From the NCBI GenBank assembly GCA_002471275.1, contig DKPQ01000017.1:868001-932000 (forward strand): a DNA stretch of 64,000 nt, written 5' to 3'. Both the position numbers and the translations under genes were made by a program. The notes under the pieces are model-generated. The model had not been told where the DNA came from. It made no database searches and worked only from the letters and a program-made list of their open reading frames with translations. Source of the DNA: Flammeovirgaceae bacterium UBA7330 (GTDB lineage Bacteria > Bacteroidota > Bacteroidia > Cytophagales > Cyclobacteriaceae). Of this stretch, positions 43,244 through 51,852 are shown piece after piece. Numbering within the stretch: position 1 is the first letter of the stretch; each line of letters opens with the position of its first letter.

Positions 43244-44443
43244 TCAAGCGGCAGTGGCTTTTAGCTTTCTCTGTTTCTTTGACTTCTTCTTTAATTTATT
43301 GATCCAAATCAGCGTGCCTGTCACGGGTAAACTGGTGGCGATGAGGCAAGAAATGAAGTAGATCATCTTTGAAAAAGTACCGAAAACATCTCCGACATGT
43401 AATGCCTTGATCGATCGTGCAACGCGTTCGTTAAATGGTTTTTCGGAGAATACTTCTATAGATTCTATCTCGCCCGTATAGGCATTCAGAGAGATATTAT
43501 CAGACGCCGGAGAAGCAAAGAAACCGGTGTGATACTTACTGACTTTTGCATTGGTGCTTTTCTCATTTGGAATATCAATCCGGTAGATTCCTTCGTAGGG
43601 TAGTTCCTGATCTACACTTTGGATAATACTGGCGATGGATAGTTGAGTGCCCAAAGCTGGCGGCTCCGTTTGGGAATCTCCATCTACCTTTCCTTTTTGT
43701 GCTTCACCACCGGCACCAGGACCACCATTTCGGGCTGGTTGCTCCACACCTAACATGCTTTGAAGGCCGGTGCGATACCATTCAAAAGACCATTGGAGAC
43801 CTGTAAGGGCCATGATAAGGAGGAAAAATGCCGTATATAATCCCAGGGCATTGTGCAGATCATGATTAATCCTCTTCCAATTTCCACTCCATTTGATTTT
43901 AAGACCCTGCCTCCATGATTTCACTTTTTGTGGAACCCAGATCACCAATCCTGTAAGGATAAGAAACACAAAGATGACGGTGCTCCAGCCTACAATTGGT
44001 CGACCCACGCTCGTATCCATTAACAACCAGCGATGCAGTCGAAACATGACCATGAAAAACTCCGAGGTCCCGCTTTTAGTGTCCCCAAGTACTTCACCTG
44101 TGTATTGATTGACCAGAAAGGTAGTGCCACGACGTTCGCCTTCTTTTCTGACAGAAAATTGATAGGTTATATCTGCAGAAGGTGAAATCGTCACCGAAGC
44201 TACCTCACCATCGACTTGCTTCCCTAAAGACACGGAAAGTTCTTCTACGGACAGTGGGGGAGTTGCCGGAACTTCCACCTGGTACCTATCACGATTGAAC
44301 CATTCATCAATTTCAGAATGGAAAGTATAGATCGTGCCTGTCAGGCACACAATGAATAAGATGAGACCTGATCCCAGGCCGAGCCACAGGTGAATGTCGT
44401 TGAGGAATTTGCGAATCTTCTTCCAATTTGATTTCAATGCCAT
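43244..44443 (-). CDS. PepSY-associated transmembrane protein (siderophore/iron utilisation)
   Basis: The 399-residue protein has four helices (about 18-40, 145-165, 195-215 and 355-380) with the PepSY-TM pattern: FLNDIHLWLGLGSGLILFIVCLTGTIYTFHSEID, VMFRLHRWLLMD, NHDLHNALGLYTAFFLLIMALTG and ARSIKALHVGDVFG. The conserved His residues (HLWLG, HRWLL, HDLHN, LHVGD) suggest heme or iron-related electron transfer. In this phylum it accompanies TonB siderophore receptors and reduces or releases iron from siderophores. It is gene 3 of the operon after DUF4374, and the intercistronic gap contains a hairpin. Confidence 0.9.
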   Translation of the reverse strand: MALKSNWKKIRKFLNDIHLWLGLGSGLILFIVCLTGTIYTFHSEIDEWFNRDRYQVEVPATPPLSVEELSVSLGKQVDGEVASVTISPSADITYQFSVRKEGERRGTTFLVNQYTGEVLGDTKSGTSEFFMVMFRLHRWLLMDTSVGRPIVGWSTVIFVFLILTGLVIWVPQKVKSWRQGLKIKWSGNWKRINHDLHNALGLYTAFFLLIMALTGLQWSFEWYRTGLQSMLGVEQPARNGGPGAGGEAQKGKVDGDSQTEPPALGTQLSIASIIQSVDQELPYEGIYRIDIPNEKSTNAKVSKYHTGFFASPASDNISLNAYTGEIESIEVFSEKPFNERVARSIKALHVGDVFGTFSKMIYFISCLIATSLPVTGTLIWINKLKKKSKKQRKLKATAA

Positions 44444-44460
44444 AGTTTAAAACGATAAGA

Positions 44461-44490
44461 ACCCTATGCCGGATTTGTTCGACATAGGGT
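44461..44490 (-). promoter_or_regulatory. Intercistronic hairpin before the PepSY gene
   Basis: ACCCTATG (44461-44468) and CATAGGGT (44483-44490) form a perfect 8-bp inverted repeat with a 14-base loop, 17 bp before the PepSY start. On the minus strand it is followed by a short TCTTATCGTTTT, so it may act as an attenuator or RNA-processing site. Confidence 0.5.
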
Positions 44491-44536
44491 AGGTGATTGG
44501 TCTTTTAATTTTATGTAAAACAGTGCTGCAAATGAT

Positions 44537-45856
44537 TTAAAACACACCGATATAATGGTTTCCTGCTTTGTTTTTAAGTGTTGCACCAATGGTGACCTCG
44601 CCGGTCTGACTATGTAAAACATAGATGTTTCCGTCTTTTCCAATGGGAGCAACAGCAATCAGCAAATCATTGCCACTTACAAGGAATCCCTGGTATTGGT
44701 GGAAGCTAAGGTCTGCATCATCAGGTATTTCATTCACCAGAGAAGCTGTTTTATTTGTCAAATCTAATCGGGCTACATAACTCTGGTCAGACTCTCCATG
44801 GCGGATGAGTGCATACCCAATGCCATTGTTCACGTATTTCCAGGCTTCAATGTAGACATCCTCAAGGCCAAGTGTTTCATCCAGGCTCAGTTTGTATGTG
44901 TTGTCATATTCGTTACCCGAGGTGATTCTCAGTATGTGAGAACCGTTTGGGTCTCTTTGAGTAGCCTGGTAAATGCTACCATCTTCTGCCAGGTAGTTTA
45001 CATTGCTTCTGTATCCTGAGCAGTCTCCAAAAGCCTGTGTTGAAGAGATCACTGTTGGGTTTTCCAATGATGGATAATTTACCACAATGGATTTGGTTCC
45101 CAGTCTGTCCCATTCGCTTTCACGCTCACCAGTGAGGGGGTCATATTTTCGCATCCAGGTACCAATGATTACTTTGTCGCCTGCCTGATTCAATACAGGA
45201 GCATCCAGCCTGAAGATGCAATGACCTGCAGCTTCCTCTTCTGCTGTTAATGGCAGCTCATATTGCCTATAGTTAGCGATCAAAGTCTCCTGCAGGTCAA
45301 GCGCCAATACGGTGGCAGTACCCCGGTAATATTCAAATTCATCCTGATTGTCAGCATTATTGGCTGCAATGTTGGCGATGTTTACAGCAATACCGGTTTT
45401 ATCATCATTGTAAAGTTTGCCCCATCTGGGTGCAGTACCCGCATATTGAGAGATGTTTACAGTCACATCTTCCTGCACGTAGTTGCCACCACCATTTACC
45501 GCGAATCTGGCATATTCACCACCATTTTCGCCTGCATAGGCAATGTTGAACATCGTATTTCCATCTTCAGACACTTGCAGACGTGCGGTACGATTAGATT
45601 TTACCGGTGTGCCATTCTCAAAAACATCAATGACGGTTTCAGGATTGATCGCATCTTCATAGCTCACCGCATAGATCTGTGTGCCACCGTTACCATCACC
45701 TGGACTGTCTCCCATGAGGGCTCCGGCTACTGTCACCCATCTTTCAGCATCCAGTCCTTCATCAGGAGCAGGGCTTTCTCCTTCATTACAACTGTAGAAG
45801 GTCAACATACTGAGAAACAGGCACGAGTGTAGAATATTTAAAAGTTGCTTTTTCAT
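44537..45856 (-). CDS. DUF4374-family lipoprotein of a siderophore uptake operon
   Basis: The 439-residue protein has a lipobox (FYSC, Cys at residue 23) and a beta-propeller-like DUF4374 domain (about 38-435, with WVTVAGALMGDSPGDGNGGTQIYAVSYED, YALIRHGESDQSYVARLDL and LLIAVAPIGKDGNIYVLHSQTGEV). DUF4374 lipoproteins are commonly found between a TonB receptor and a PepSY protein. It sits 17 bp downstream of the TonB receptor gene. It likely binds or delivers siderophore at the outer surface (inference from context). Confidence 0.88.
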   Translation of the reverse strand: MKKQLLNILHSCLFLSMLTFYSCNEGESPAPDEGLDAERWVTVAGALMGDSPGDGNGGTQIYAVSYEDAINPETVIDVFENGTPVKSNRTARLQVSEDGNTMFNIAYAGENGGEYARFAVNGGGNYVQEDVTVNISQYAGTAPRWGKLYNDDKTGIAVNIANIAANNADNQDEFEYYRGTATVLALDLQETLIANYRQYELPLTAEEEAAGHCIFRLDAPVLNQAGDKVIIGTWMRKYDPLTGERESEWDRLGTKSIVVNYPSLENPTVISSTQAFGDCSGYRSNVNYLAEDGSIYQATQRDPNGSHILRITSGNEYDNTYKLSLDETLGLEDVYIEAWKYVNNGIGYALIRHGESDQSYVARLDLTNKTASLVNEIPDDADLSFHQYQGFLVSGNDLLIAVAPIGKDGNIYVLHSQTGEVTIGATLKNKAGNHYIGVF

Positions 45857-45873
45857 GTTTGGTTAAATGAACT

Positions 45874-48297
45874 TTAGAAATTATTGATTGTATAGTTTAT
45901 TTTAAGGTAGAATGCTCTTCCTGGCTTTTGTACTGCAAAATTGTCGTAGACCTGTTGGTCAAAAATGTTTCTGACATCTCCACTGATCACCAGCTTTTTA
46001 TTGGGGAAAGCGTAATTCACACCGATATCCTGAACAAATTGACGGGGAGTTCTGAAGTCTTCAATTTCCAGCCATGTGGTATAAAACCTGTCGACAAAAC
46101 CAAAATAGTAGGTGAGGTTCAAGGCTGCTTCCTTCATGAACACATCTGCAAAGGCGTATTCCAGTGTGCTGTTGATGTTGAAATAGGGTTCATTGGGCAA
46201 TTGCTGATTGTAGTTATCATAAATATTGCCGTTGCTATCATACCTGGTATTGAAGACCGAGTTGAACCTGGAAAGGTTTATCATCGCCCTTAGTTTGTCT
46301 TTGTGGCTATAATTAAGCTGGGCTTCAAAGCCAATTGATTTTGTTTTTCCAAGGTTTTCATAAGGGTTGGTTTGGACTGCATCGTTGATCCTGGGGTTGA
46401 TTTGCTGGATGATCTTGTCTTTGGTATCTCTTAGGAAACCTGTGCTGGACAAAGAGAATTTATGATCCACAAAGTCAAATGACCCAACCTGAAATCCCAG
46501 GTTTAGGTTATTGCTGATTTCCGGATTGATACTGATATTCTCAACGATGTTATCACCTGGGCTACCGAAAATCTCGTTTTCAGAAGGCATCCTTACTGCT
46601 TTCTCGGCTGAAATCAAGAGGAGCAGCTTTTCTGATACTGTATATGAGAATGCCGCACCATAGCCAGCTGTGTTTTTAGTACTGGAAACCCGATCCTCGG
46701 AGCGGAAGGATTCGCCATTGGCTTCTACCAATATGGGGTCCATCCGGTCAATGCGCTGCTGGTAGTATTTACCAAACAAGTTTCCTTTGAGTCGTGTTCG
46801 GAAGAGGTTAAACTCATAGCCTAGTGAGGAAATGTCCTTTTGCAGATCACGTGTACCGATAAACGCTCGTTCAACAGTGCTAAGCATTTCATCCTGCTGT
46901 CTGCGATCAATATCAAAGTAGGTGAAGCTGTAGATTAGTTTATGCTGAGAATTGATCCGATAGTTTAGACCTGTCCTGAACGTAGCAATGTTTCTATCAA
47001 TGTGATTCAGCGTAGGAGCTCCCTGCTGAGCACCCTGTGGCCTCAATATGGGTTTACCATCCAATCCAAGACTTCTTTCTCCAAACCAGTTGTAATTCCA
47101 TCTCACAGTGTCATTTACCACCTGACCCCTTGAACTCAATGTACCATTAAAAGTGACTTCCAGTCCTTTTGTAAAGAGATCCTCTTTTGAATAGTCCAGG
47201 CCTAACGCATGGGATTGAGAAGTAGTAAATCTTCCAAAATAAGGGATGGACATGTAGGTGCCATGCTGGATCTCGTTGTAGTCATCTGACCCTGTGTAGC
47301 TGATAAAAAGCTGGTCAGCCCATTTGACTGAGGTGAAGCCCACGGATAGTTTTCCACCTACAGACTTATAAGCATCATTGAATCGTTTGGCTCTTACATA
47401 ATCATACCGTCCATTGGGGAGTATGTTTCGAACGAATTTGCCCCATACTTCATAATCGTTGTCCGAATAATTGTAAAAGGCTGACGCCCTTAAAGTGAAT
47501 CCGGAGCTCGATTCTCTGATCAATCCGTTAAAATTCGTCTGAAAGGTGTTGAAAGACCCATAAGATACAGATGCTGAAAGGTTGTTGGACATGCTCTTTT
47601 TTAGAATCACGTTGATCGCACCACCCAAAGCATCATCAGCAAGATGTGCCGGGATTACACCTTTGTAGATTTCAATACGCTCAATGAGTGCAGGAGGGAT
47701 GCTGTTGAGACTAAAAGATGACCCGTAGGTGGACGCAGGCAAGCCATCAATAAATATGCGAACGGAATTGCCTGACATTCCATTCAGATTATAGTCCACT
47801 GATGATCCGATACCTCCGTTTTGGCGAACGCGTACTCCGGCAGTCCTGTTGATCAGATCATTCGTTTGTACGGATTGTAATGATGCCTTTTTTGTTTCGA
47901 TTACGTGAACAGCAAAACCCCTGGTCTCGAGTTCTTTTTTGATGGATTGCCCCTCAATGACGATTTCATCCAGTGTTGATGTCGCATCCCTCATGACTAT
48001 GTCAAGTTTGATTGTTTCCCCTGCTGGCACAAAGATTTCTTTCATTGTGCGCTCATATCCAAGTGATGAAATGATCAATACCTGACGTCCTGAAGCAACA
48101 TTCTTGATTTCAAAATGACCCTCAGGATTGGTAATGGTTCCAATAGTTGTGCCTTGTATGAGGAGCGTCACCCCGGGAAGTGGTTGTGATTGACTATCGG
48201 TAACCTTACCTGTAATAACAGATGCGAGAATTTCTTCATATATTAGAAAAAGAAGAGCTATTTGTAATAATATAGTTATGGGTCGTTTGAGTTTCAT
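45874..48297 (-). CDS. TonB-dependent siderophore-type receptor
   Basis: The 807-residue outer-membrane protein has a signal peptide (to about residue 25), a carboxypeptidase-regulatory-like domain (about 27-112, ITGKVTDSQSQPLPGVTLLIQG), a plug (about 140-240, QTNDLINRTAGVRVRQNGGIGSS and ERIEIYKGVIPAHLADDALGGAINV) and a C-terminal barrel ending in LKINYTINNF (terminal Phe). There is no STN domain, so it is probably not tied to FecR signalling. Context (DUF4374 and PepSY-TM downstream) points to iron-siderophore or related uptake; the ligand is unknown. Confidence 0.92.
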   Translation of the reverse strand: MKLKRPITILLQIALLFLIYEEILASVITGKVTDSQSQPLPGVTLLIQGTTIGTITNPEGHFEIKNVASGRQVLIISSLGYERTMKEIFVPAGETIKLDIVMRDATSTLDEIVIEGQSIKKELETRGFAVHVIETKKASLQSVQTNDLINRTAGVRVRQNGGIGSSVDYNLNGMSGNSVRIFIDGLPASTYGSSFSLNSIPPALIERIEIYKGVIPAHLADDALGGAINVILKKSMSNNLSASVSYGSFNTFQTNFNGLIRESSSGFTLRASAFYNYSDNDYEVWGKFVRNILPNGRYDYVRAKRFNDAYKSVGGKLSVGFTSVKWADQLFISYTGSDDYNEIQHGTYMSIPYFGRFTTSQSHALGLDYSKEDLFTKGLEVTFNGTLSSRGQVVNDTVRWNYNWFGERSLGLDGKPILRPQGAQQGAPTLNHIDRNIATFRTGLNYRINSQHKLIYSFTYFDIDRRQQDEMLSTVERAFIGTRDLQKDISSLGYEFNLFRTRLKGNLFGKYYQQRIDRMDPILVEANGESFRSEDRVSSTKNTAGYGAAFSYTVSEKLLLLISAEKAVRMPSENEIFGSPGDNIVENISINPEISNNLNLGFQVGSFDFVDHKFSLSSTGFLRDTKDKIIQQINPRINDAVQTNPYENLGKTKSIGFEAQLNYSHKDKLRAMINLSRFNSVFNTRYDSNGNIYDNYNQQLPNEPYFNINSTLEYAFADVFMKEAALNLTYYFGFVDRFYTTWLEIEDFRTPRQFVQDIGVNYAFPNKKLVISGDVRNIFDQQVYDNFAVQKPGRAFYLKINYTINNF

Positions 48298-48319
48298 TAT
48301 TTAGAATGATTCCAGATAG

Positions 48320-48350
48320 CAAAGATGTTAGGGAGTGGATAGGTGTACAA
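48320..48350 (-). promoter_or_regulatory. Candidate promoter of the iron-uptake operon
   Basis: On the minus strand TTG (48350-48348) is followed 20 bp later by CATCTTTG (48327-48320), one base off TAnnTTTG. Transcription would start close to the receptor ATG at 48297. I see no clear Fur box by eye. Confidence 0.42.
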
Positions 48351-48481
48351 TCGCTAGCAATGGTGAAATAGCATTAAATACCATCACTACTTGTAGCTAT
48401 TTTCTTCTGAATGGCTGTACGGGATTGGTTTTTTTGGAACAGCTATTCCCGAAACAGTGTAGTGGGTTTTGTATTAAATGC

Positions 48482-49744
48482 CTAGGCTTGACAGTTTTGG
48501 ATTTTGCTTCTGAACAATTCTTTTACGGGTTCAGAGTCAGTAGATTCTACAGCGGATTGGAATTTTACTTTGGCAAGCTCCATTTCCCCTAGTTCAAAAT
48601 ATATTTCTCCCAGGGAGGCCAGGTATGCAGGGTGATTTTCGAGACCGGATATTTCTTTCAGTTCTTTTAAAGCATGTTCAAAACCAATGGCATAGGCAGC
48701 GGCAATGGCTTTATTCATGGCTACAATGGGATTAGGTTCTAACTTATGGAGCATGGCATAAAACTCATAGATCATTTTCCACTCCGTCGTTTCAAAGGAT
48801 TTAGCAGATGCATGTAGTGAAGCTATGAGTGCTTCCAGGTGATAAGTGGAGATTTCAAAAGGTTCTGAGGCTCTTTCCAGGTATTGAAAACCTTTATTTA
48901 TCAGCGGTTGATACCATTTGCTACGATCCTGGTAGCGTATAAGCACGATGTGACCATTGTCGTCCAGGCGAGCCTTTAAGCGTGAAGCCTGAAAACACAT
49001 CAATGCCATCAAAGCATGGCTACTGGGTTTAGATGTTAAAGTGTGTTCTGTCAGAATGAAACACAATCGCATGGCTTCCTGGCAGAGATCCTCTCTGATA
49101 AGCTGGTCAGGGTGTGAGGAGTGATAACCCTCGCGAAACAAGAGGTATAGAGACTTCAAAACAGCTTCGAGCCGTTTGGGCAATGCTTCCCCCTGTGGAA
49201 CACTCATCTGTATATCTTCAGTCTTGAATTTCTCTTTTGCCCGATAGATTCTTTTGGTAATGGTGTCTTCGCTGGTAAGAAAAGCACTTGCTATTTCACT
49301 GGTACTCAACCCCCCCAGGGTTCTGAGTGTAAGTGCCACCTGTGATTCAATGGGAATTTCCGGATGGCAGCAGGCAAAGATCATCCGCAGTTGACTGTCA
49401 CCAATCTCATCCTCCATGAATACTTTGTGGAAAGCTGAAGAAAGCGCAAAGTCTGAGTTTAGGATATAGGCATAGTCCGGGGCAAGTTTTTGAAATGTAT
49501 GCTCGCGCCTTACCAGGTCGATGGCCTTGTTTTTGGCAGTTTTGTATAACCACCCGGCCGGGTTATCAGGTAGATTACCGGATTTCCAGGTATGTAATGC
49601 CTTGATCAAGGTATCCTGGACGATATCTTGAGCTGCTTCCAGGTTTTGCAGGCCCAGGATCCTTGACAGGACAGCCACCATCTTACCCGACTCATGTCGA
49701 AACAGGTGTTCAACCAGGGAATCGATGTGGCTGTTGTCTGGCAT
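48482..49744 (-). CDS. ECF42-type RNA polymerase sigma factor with C-terminal extension
   Basis: The 420-residue protein has sigma region 2 (about 8-75, AAQDIVQDTLIKALHTW and NPAGWLYKTAKNKAIDLVRRE), region 4 (about 115-180, TLRTLGGLSTSEIASAFLTSEDTITKRIYRAKEKF) and a long C-terminal helical, TPR-like domain (about 185-420, LFREGYHSSHPDQLIREDLCQEAMRL, FYAMLHKLEPNPIVAMNKAIA). This is the ECF42/SigJ-like class, in which the C-terminal part controls activity without a membrane anti-sigma factor. The gene 7 bp upstream encodes a DGPF/YCII protein, the conserved partner of this class. Confidence 0.92.
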   Translation of the reverse strand: MPDNSHIDSLVEHLFRHESGKMVAVLSRILGLQNLEAAQDIVQDTLIKALHTWKSGNLPDNPAGWLYKTAKNKAIDLVRREHTFQKLAPDYAYILNSDFALSSAFHKVFMEDEIGDSQLRMIFACCHPEIPIESQVALTLRTLGGLSTSEIASAFLTSEDTITKRIYRAKEKFKTEDIQMSVPQGEALPKRLEAVLKSLYLLFREGYHSSHPDQLIREDLCQEAMRLCFILTEHTLTSKPSSHALMALMCFQASRLKARLDDNGHIVLIRYQDRSKWYQPLINKGFQYLERASEPFEISTYHLEALIASLHASAKSFETTEWKMIYEFYAMLHKLEPNPIVAMNKAIAAAYAIGFEHALKELKEISGLENHPAYLASLGEIYFELGEMELAKVKFQSAVESTDSEPVKELFRSKIQNCQA

Positions 49745-49751
49745 AAAAGCT

Positions 49752-50096
49752 TTATCCTTCCATCTTCATCACCTGACGGACCTGGACATACCCACCCATT
49801 TCGTAATCAGGATAATCTTTGGAAATGGTCACTGCTTCGTCGTAATCTTTGGCACTGATAATGAAATAGCCGCCTACAACCTCGTTTCCTTCGGTGTAAG
49901 GACCATCAGTGACTGTTTTTCCATTGGGGCCTTTTACATCTTTTCCTCCGGGCAGCAGAGGTTCCCCTGAAATATATTGCTTTGTTTTGTTGAGTTTCTC
50001 AATCCAGGCAAACCACTGGCCCATTTTTTCCTGCATTTTCTCAGCGCTTAATCCATTGTATTGGCCTCCGTGAAAGATGAGCATAAACTTTTCCAT
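49752..50096 (-). CDS. YCII/DGPF-family protein, partner of the ECF42 sigma factor
   Basis: The 114-residue protein has the YCII-related/DGPF pattern: KFMLIFHGGQYNGLSAEKMQEKMGQWFAWIEKL, then TVTDGPYTEGNEVVGGYFIISAKDYDEAV and GGYVQVRQVMKMEG. The DGPY motif matches the family name. Genes for such proteins precede ECF42 sigma factors in many genomes, and the function of the pair is not settled. The 7-bp gap makes them one operon. Its start codon gives the complete first strand. Confidence 0.9.
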   Translation of the reverse strand: MEKFMLIFHGGQYNGLSAEKMQEKMGQWFAWIEKLNKTKQYISGEPLLPGGKDVKGPNGKTVTDGPYTEGNEVVGGYFIISAKDYDEAVTISKDYPDYEMGGYVQVRQVMKMEG

Positions 50097-50185
50097 AATA
50101 ATTTTATTTGAATGTTAAAGATATTTAAGCTTATGACGACGAGGGTGCCATCCATCGGACAAATAAGTGATTTTTTTTCCGCTGC

Positions 50186-50434
50186 CTACATAAGCATCCT
50201 TTTGATCCTGTTGAGAACATTTTTTGGTGTTCCTGTGTAAACAATAAAGATAGTTATTGCTCTTTCTTTAATTTCCGGGCAATAGTGGATGTCCACTACT
50301 TCATAGACGAGGTAACCGCCATTGGGCTCTCTCAATACAATTTTCTCCTGGATGCGTGGCAAAATATCAAACGAATGCTTTCTGCTTGATCTGGTGTTGC
50401 CATCATCATCGATTTCTACCAATAGAATTGACAT
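50186..50434 (-). CDS. Small hypothetical protein
   Basis: An 82-residue soluble protein with beta-strands (MSILLVEIDDDGN, EKIVLREPNGGYLVYEVVDIHYCPEI, AITIFIVYTG) and a short basic C-terminal helix. I do not recognise a family. It lies 89 bp upstream of the YCII gene and could be co-transcribed with it. Coding is likely given the strand-rich pattern and charge balance. Confidence 0.55.
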   Translation of the reverse strand: MSILLVEIDDDGNTRSSRKHSFDILPRIQEKIVLREPNGGYLVYEVVDIHYCPEIKERAITIFIVYTGTPKNVLNRIKRMLM

Positions 50435-50547
50435 ATGTATAAATAATAGATACCCGGAATAGACTCCTTTAATCGGACTTTGATTGTGGCCGGGTAAGTT
50501 TTGGAAATAGGTTTAGGGATTCCCCGAAATGGGAAACAGGAAGGTAG

Positions 50548-50937
50548 TTATCCCCTGGGTGGGGGAGAATCATGTGTCAGACAAGGATTTAAATATTTGG
50601 AATAGAGGATTCCGGTATTTTTTTGAATGGTGAAGTCGACCAATGCAAGAAAGTGAAAAGTACTGATGGGGATGATATGGTCGAGACTCAAAAAACAACT
50701 TCGCGATTCCGGGTCTGGTTCATCATGCTCGGGTAGAACGTCTCCTTTCTCCATGACCACTTCAAGAACAAGCTCAAATATGGATTCAATTTCATTGACC
50801 ATTGGATCAAAACGACCTTCCATGTCTGCTGCATCAATGGATAAATTGATCATGTAGAGCCCCAGAACAATACTGAGTGGTTGGTTGATATAAATTCTGA
50901 AAAATCGAATCACAACAGTTTTTGAAATGATAATCAA
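50548..50937 (-). CDS. Small hypothetical protein with a conserved acidic core
   Basis: The 129-residue frame has INQPLSIVLGLYMINLSIDAAD then an acidic stretch (ESIFELVLEVVMEKGDVLPEHDEPDPES) and a hydrophobic SLDHIIPISTFHFLALVDF segment. I recall short Bacteroidota proteins with the same PLSxxLGLYMIN-x-SIDAAD start and an EHDEPD motif, so it is probably a real gene of unknown function. The start is uncertain. Confidence 0.5.
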   Translation of the reverse strand: MIIISKTVVIRFFRIYINQPLSIVLGLYMINLSIDAADMEGRFDPMVNEIESIFELVLEVVMEKGDVLPEHDEPDPESRSCFLSLDHIIPISTFHFLALVDFTIQKNTGILYSKYLNPCLTHDSPPPRG

Positions 50938-51005
50938 AGATAAACTTAAAAGTAATTTAAAGCTATAATCAAGGCATGAGGTTGATGCGACAGTTATTTA
51001 TCTGG

Positions 51006-51033
51006 TTGATTTAATTGTAAATCCCTTAATTTG
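51006..51033 (+). promoter_or_regulatory. Candidate promoter for the ECF sigma gene
   Basis: TTG (51006-51008), a 17-bp gap and TTAATTTG (51026-51033), one base off TAnnTTTG. It lies about 40 bp before the ATG at 51073. The gap is short, so it is only a candidate. Confidence 0.3.
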
Positions 51034-51072
51034 GAGTGTAGATATGATTAAATTTTAGTGTATCCTTAAAAA

Positions 51073-51717
51073 ATGCCCTTAAATAAAGCAGACATATCAA
51101 AATTTACCGAAGAGTCAGTTGAGGTTCGCTCTCAAAAGTTTGAAGCGATCTATAGAAAATATTTTGAAAAGCTTTACGGGTATGCCAGGGCTATATGCGG
51201 CTCACAAGGTATGGCAAAGGATGTCGTATCTGACTTCTTTTATCATTTATGGAAAAACGAAACCAATCTTTCAAAAATTGAGAATTTGGAGATTTATCTG
51301 CTGGTTTCAATAAAAAACAGGGCTACACAGGCGCTTGTAAAGGAAAGGAAGGTCGATTCCGCTGATAATAATTCTGAATTTCTAATTGAAACAGTTGAAT
51401 ATATAAATCCGGAGGAGTTACTTCTTGAAAAAGAGCTTAAAGTGGCCCTTGATAAAATCATTAATAACCTACCTGATCAGGCCCAGTTGATTTTCCGGAT
51501 GGTGAAAGAAAGAGGAATGTCTCAACCGGAAATTGCCAGGGAACTAGGTATATCAGTGACAACAGTGAAGAGTCAGCTAAAGCGCTCTCAAACCAAATTG
51601 AAGGCGGAAATACTTAAGTTTTATATGGATTCCGAAAGTGACTTTCACCCCGACGTCCGGCTCATAGGTCAGATTGTACTATTAATGGGCATGGTAAATT
51701 GTGAATTTATCAATTGA
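51073..51717 (+). CDS. ECF sigma-70 factor of a SusC/SusD-type locus
   Basis: The 214-residue protein has region 2 (about 20-85, FEAIYRKYFEKLYGYARAICGSQGMAKDVVSDFFYHLWKNE) and region 4 (about 130-185, NNLPDQAQLIFRMVKERGMSQPEIARELGISVTTVKSQLKRSQTKL). The final 25 residues extend slightly beyond the usual end (HPDVRLIGQIVLLMG). It precedes a FecR gene by 135 bp, then SusC and SusD genes, all on the plus strand. It likely drives the SusCD operon on signal from FecR. Confidence 0.93.
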   Translation: MPLNKADISKFTEESVEVRSQKFEAIYRKYFEKLYGYARAICGSQGMAKDVVSDFFYHLWKNETNLSKIENLEIYLLVSIKNRATQALVKERKVDSADNNSEFLIETVEYINPEELLLEKELKVALDKIINNLPDQAQLIFRMVKERGMSQPEIARELGISVTTVKSQLKRSQTKLKAEILKFYMDSESDFHPDVRLIGQIVLLMGMVNCEFIN

Positions 51718-51852
51718 TTTTAGGTTTGATTAGACTGTATGATAGCTATGTCCATGTTTTACCTGGCTTGTCATAATAATTACTAATTATTACCTCCCAT
51801 TGCCTGCTGTTTTCACTCCTTTATGTGAGTTTGGATAATCCCAAATGATCAT

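Noticed and set aside
44464..44658. Small gene antisense or overlapping the DUF4374 3' end
   Set aside because: It lies in another frame of a well supported lipoprotein gene and across the hairpin, with no start signal.
48298..48480. Fur box before the iron-uptake operon
   Set aside because: No sequence close to the 19-bp inverted-repeat consensus was found by eye.
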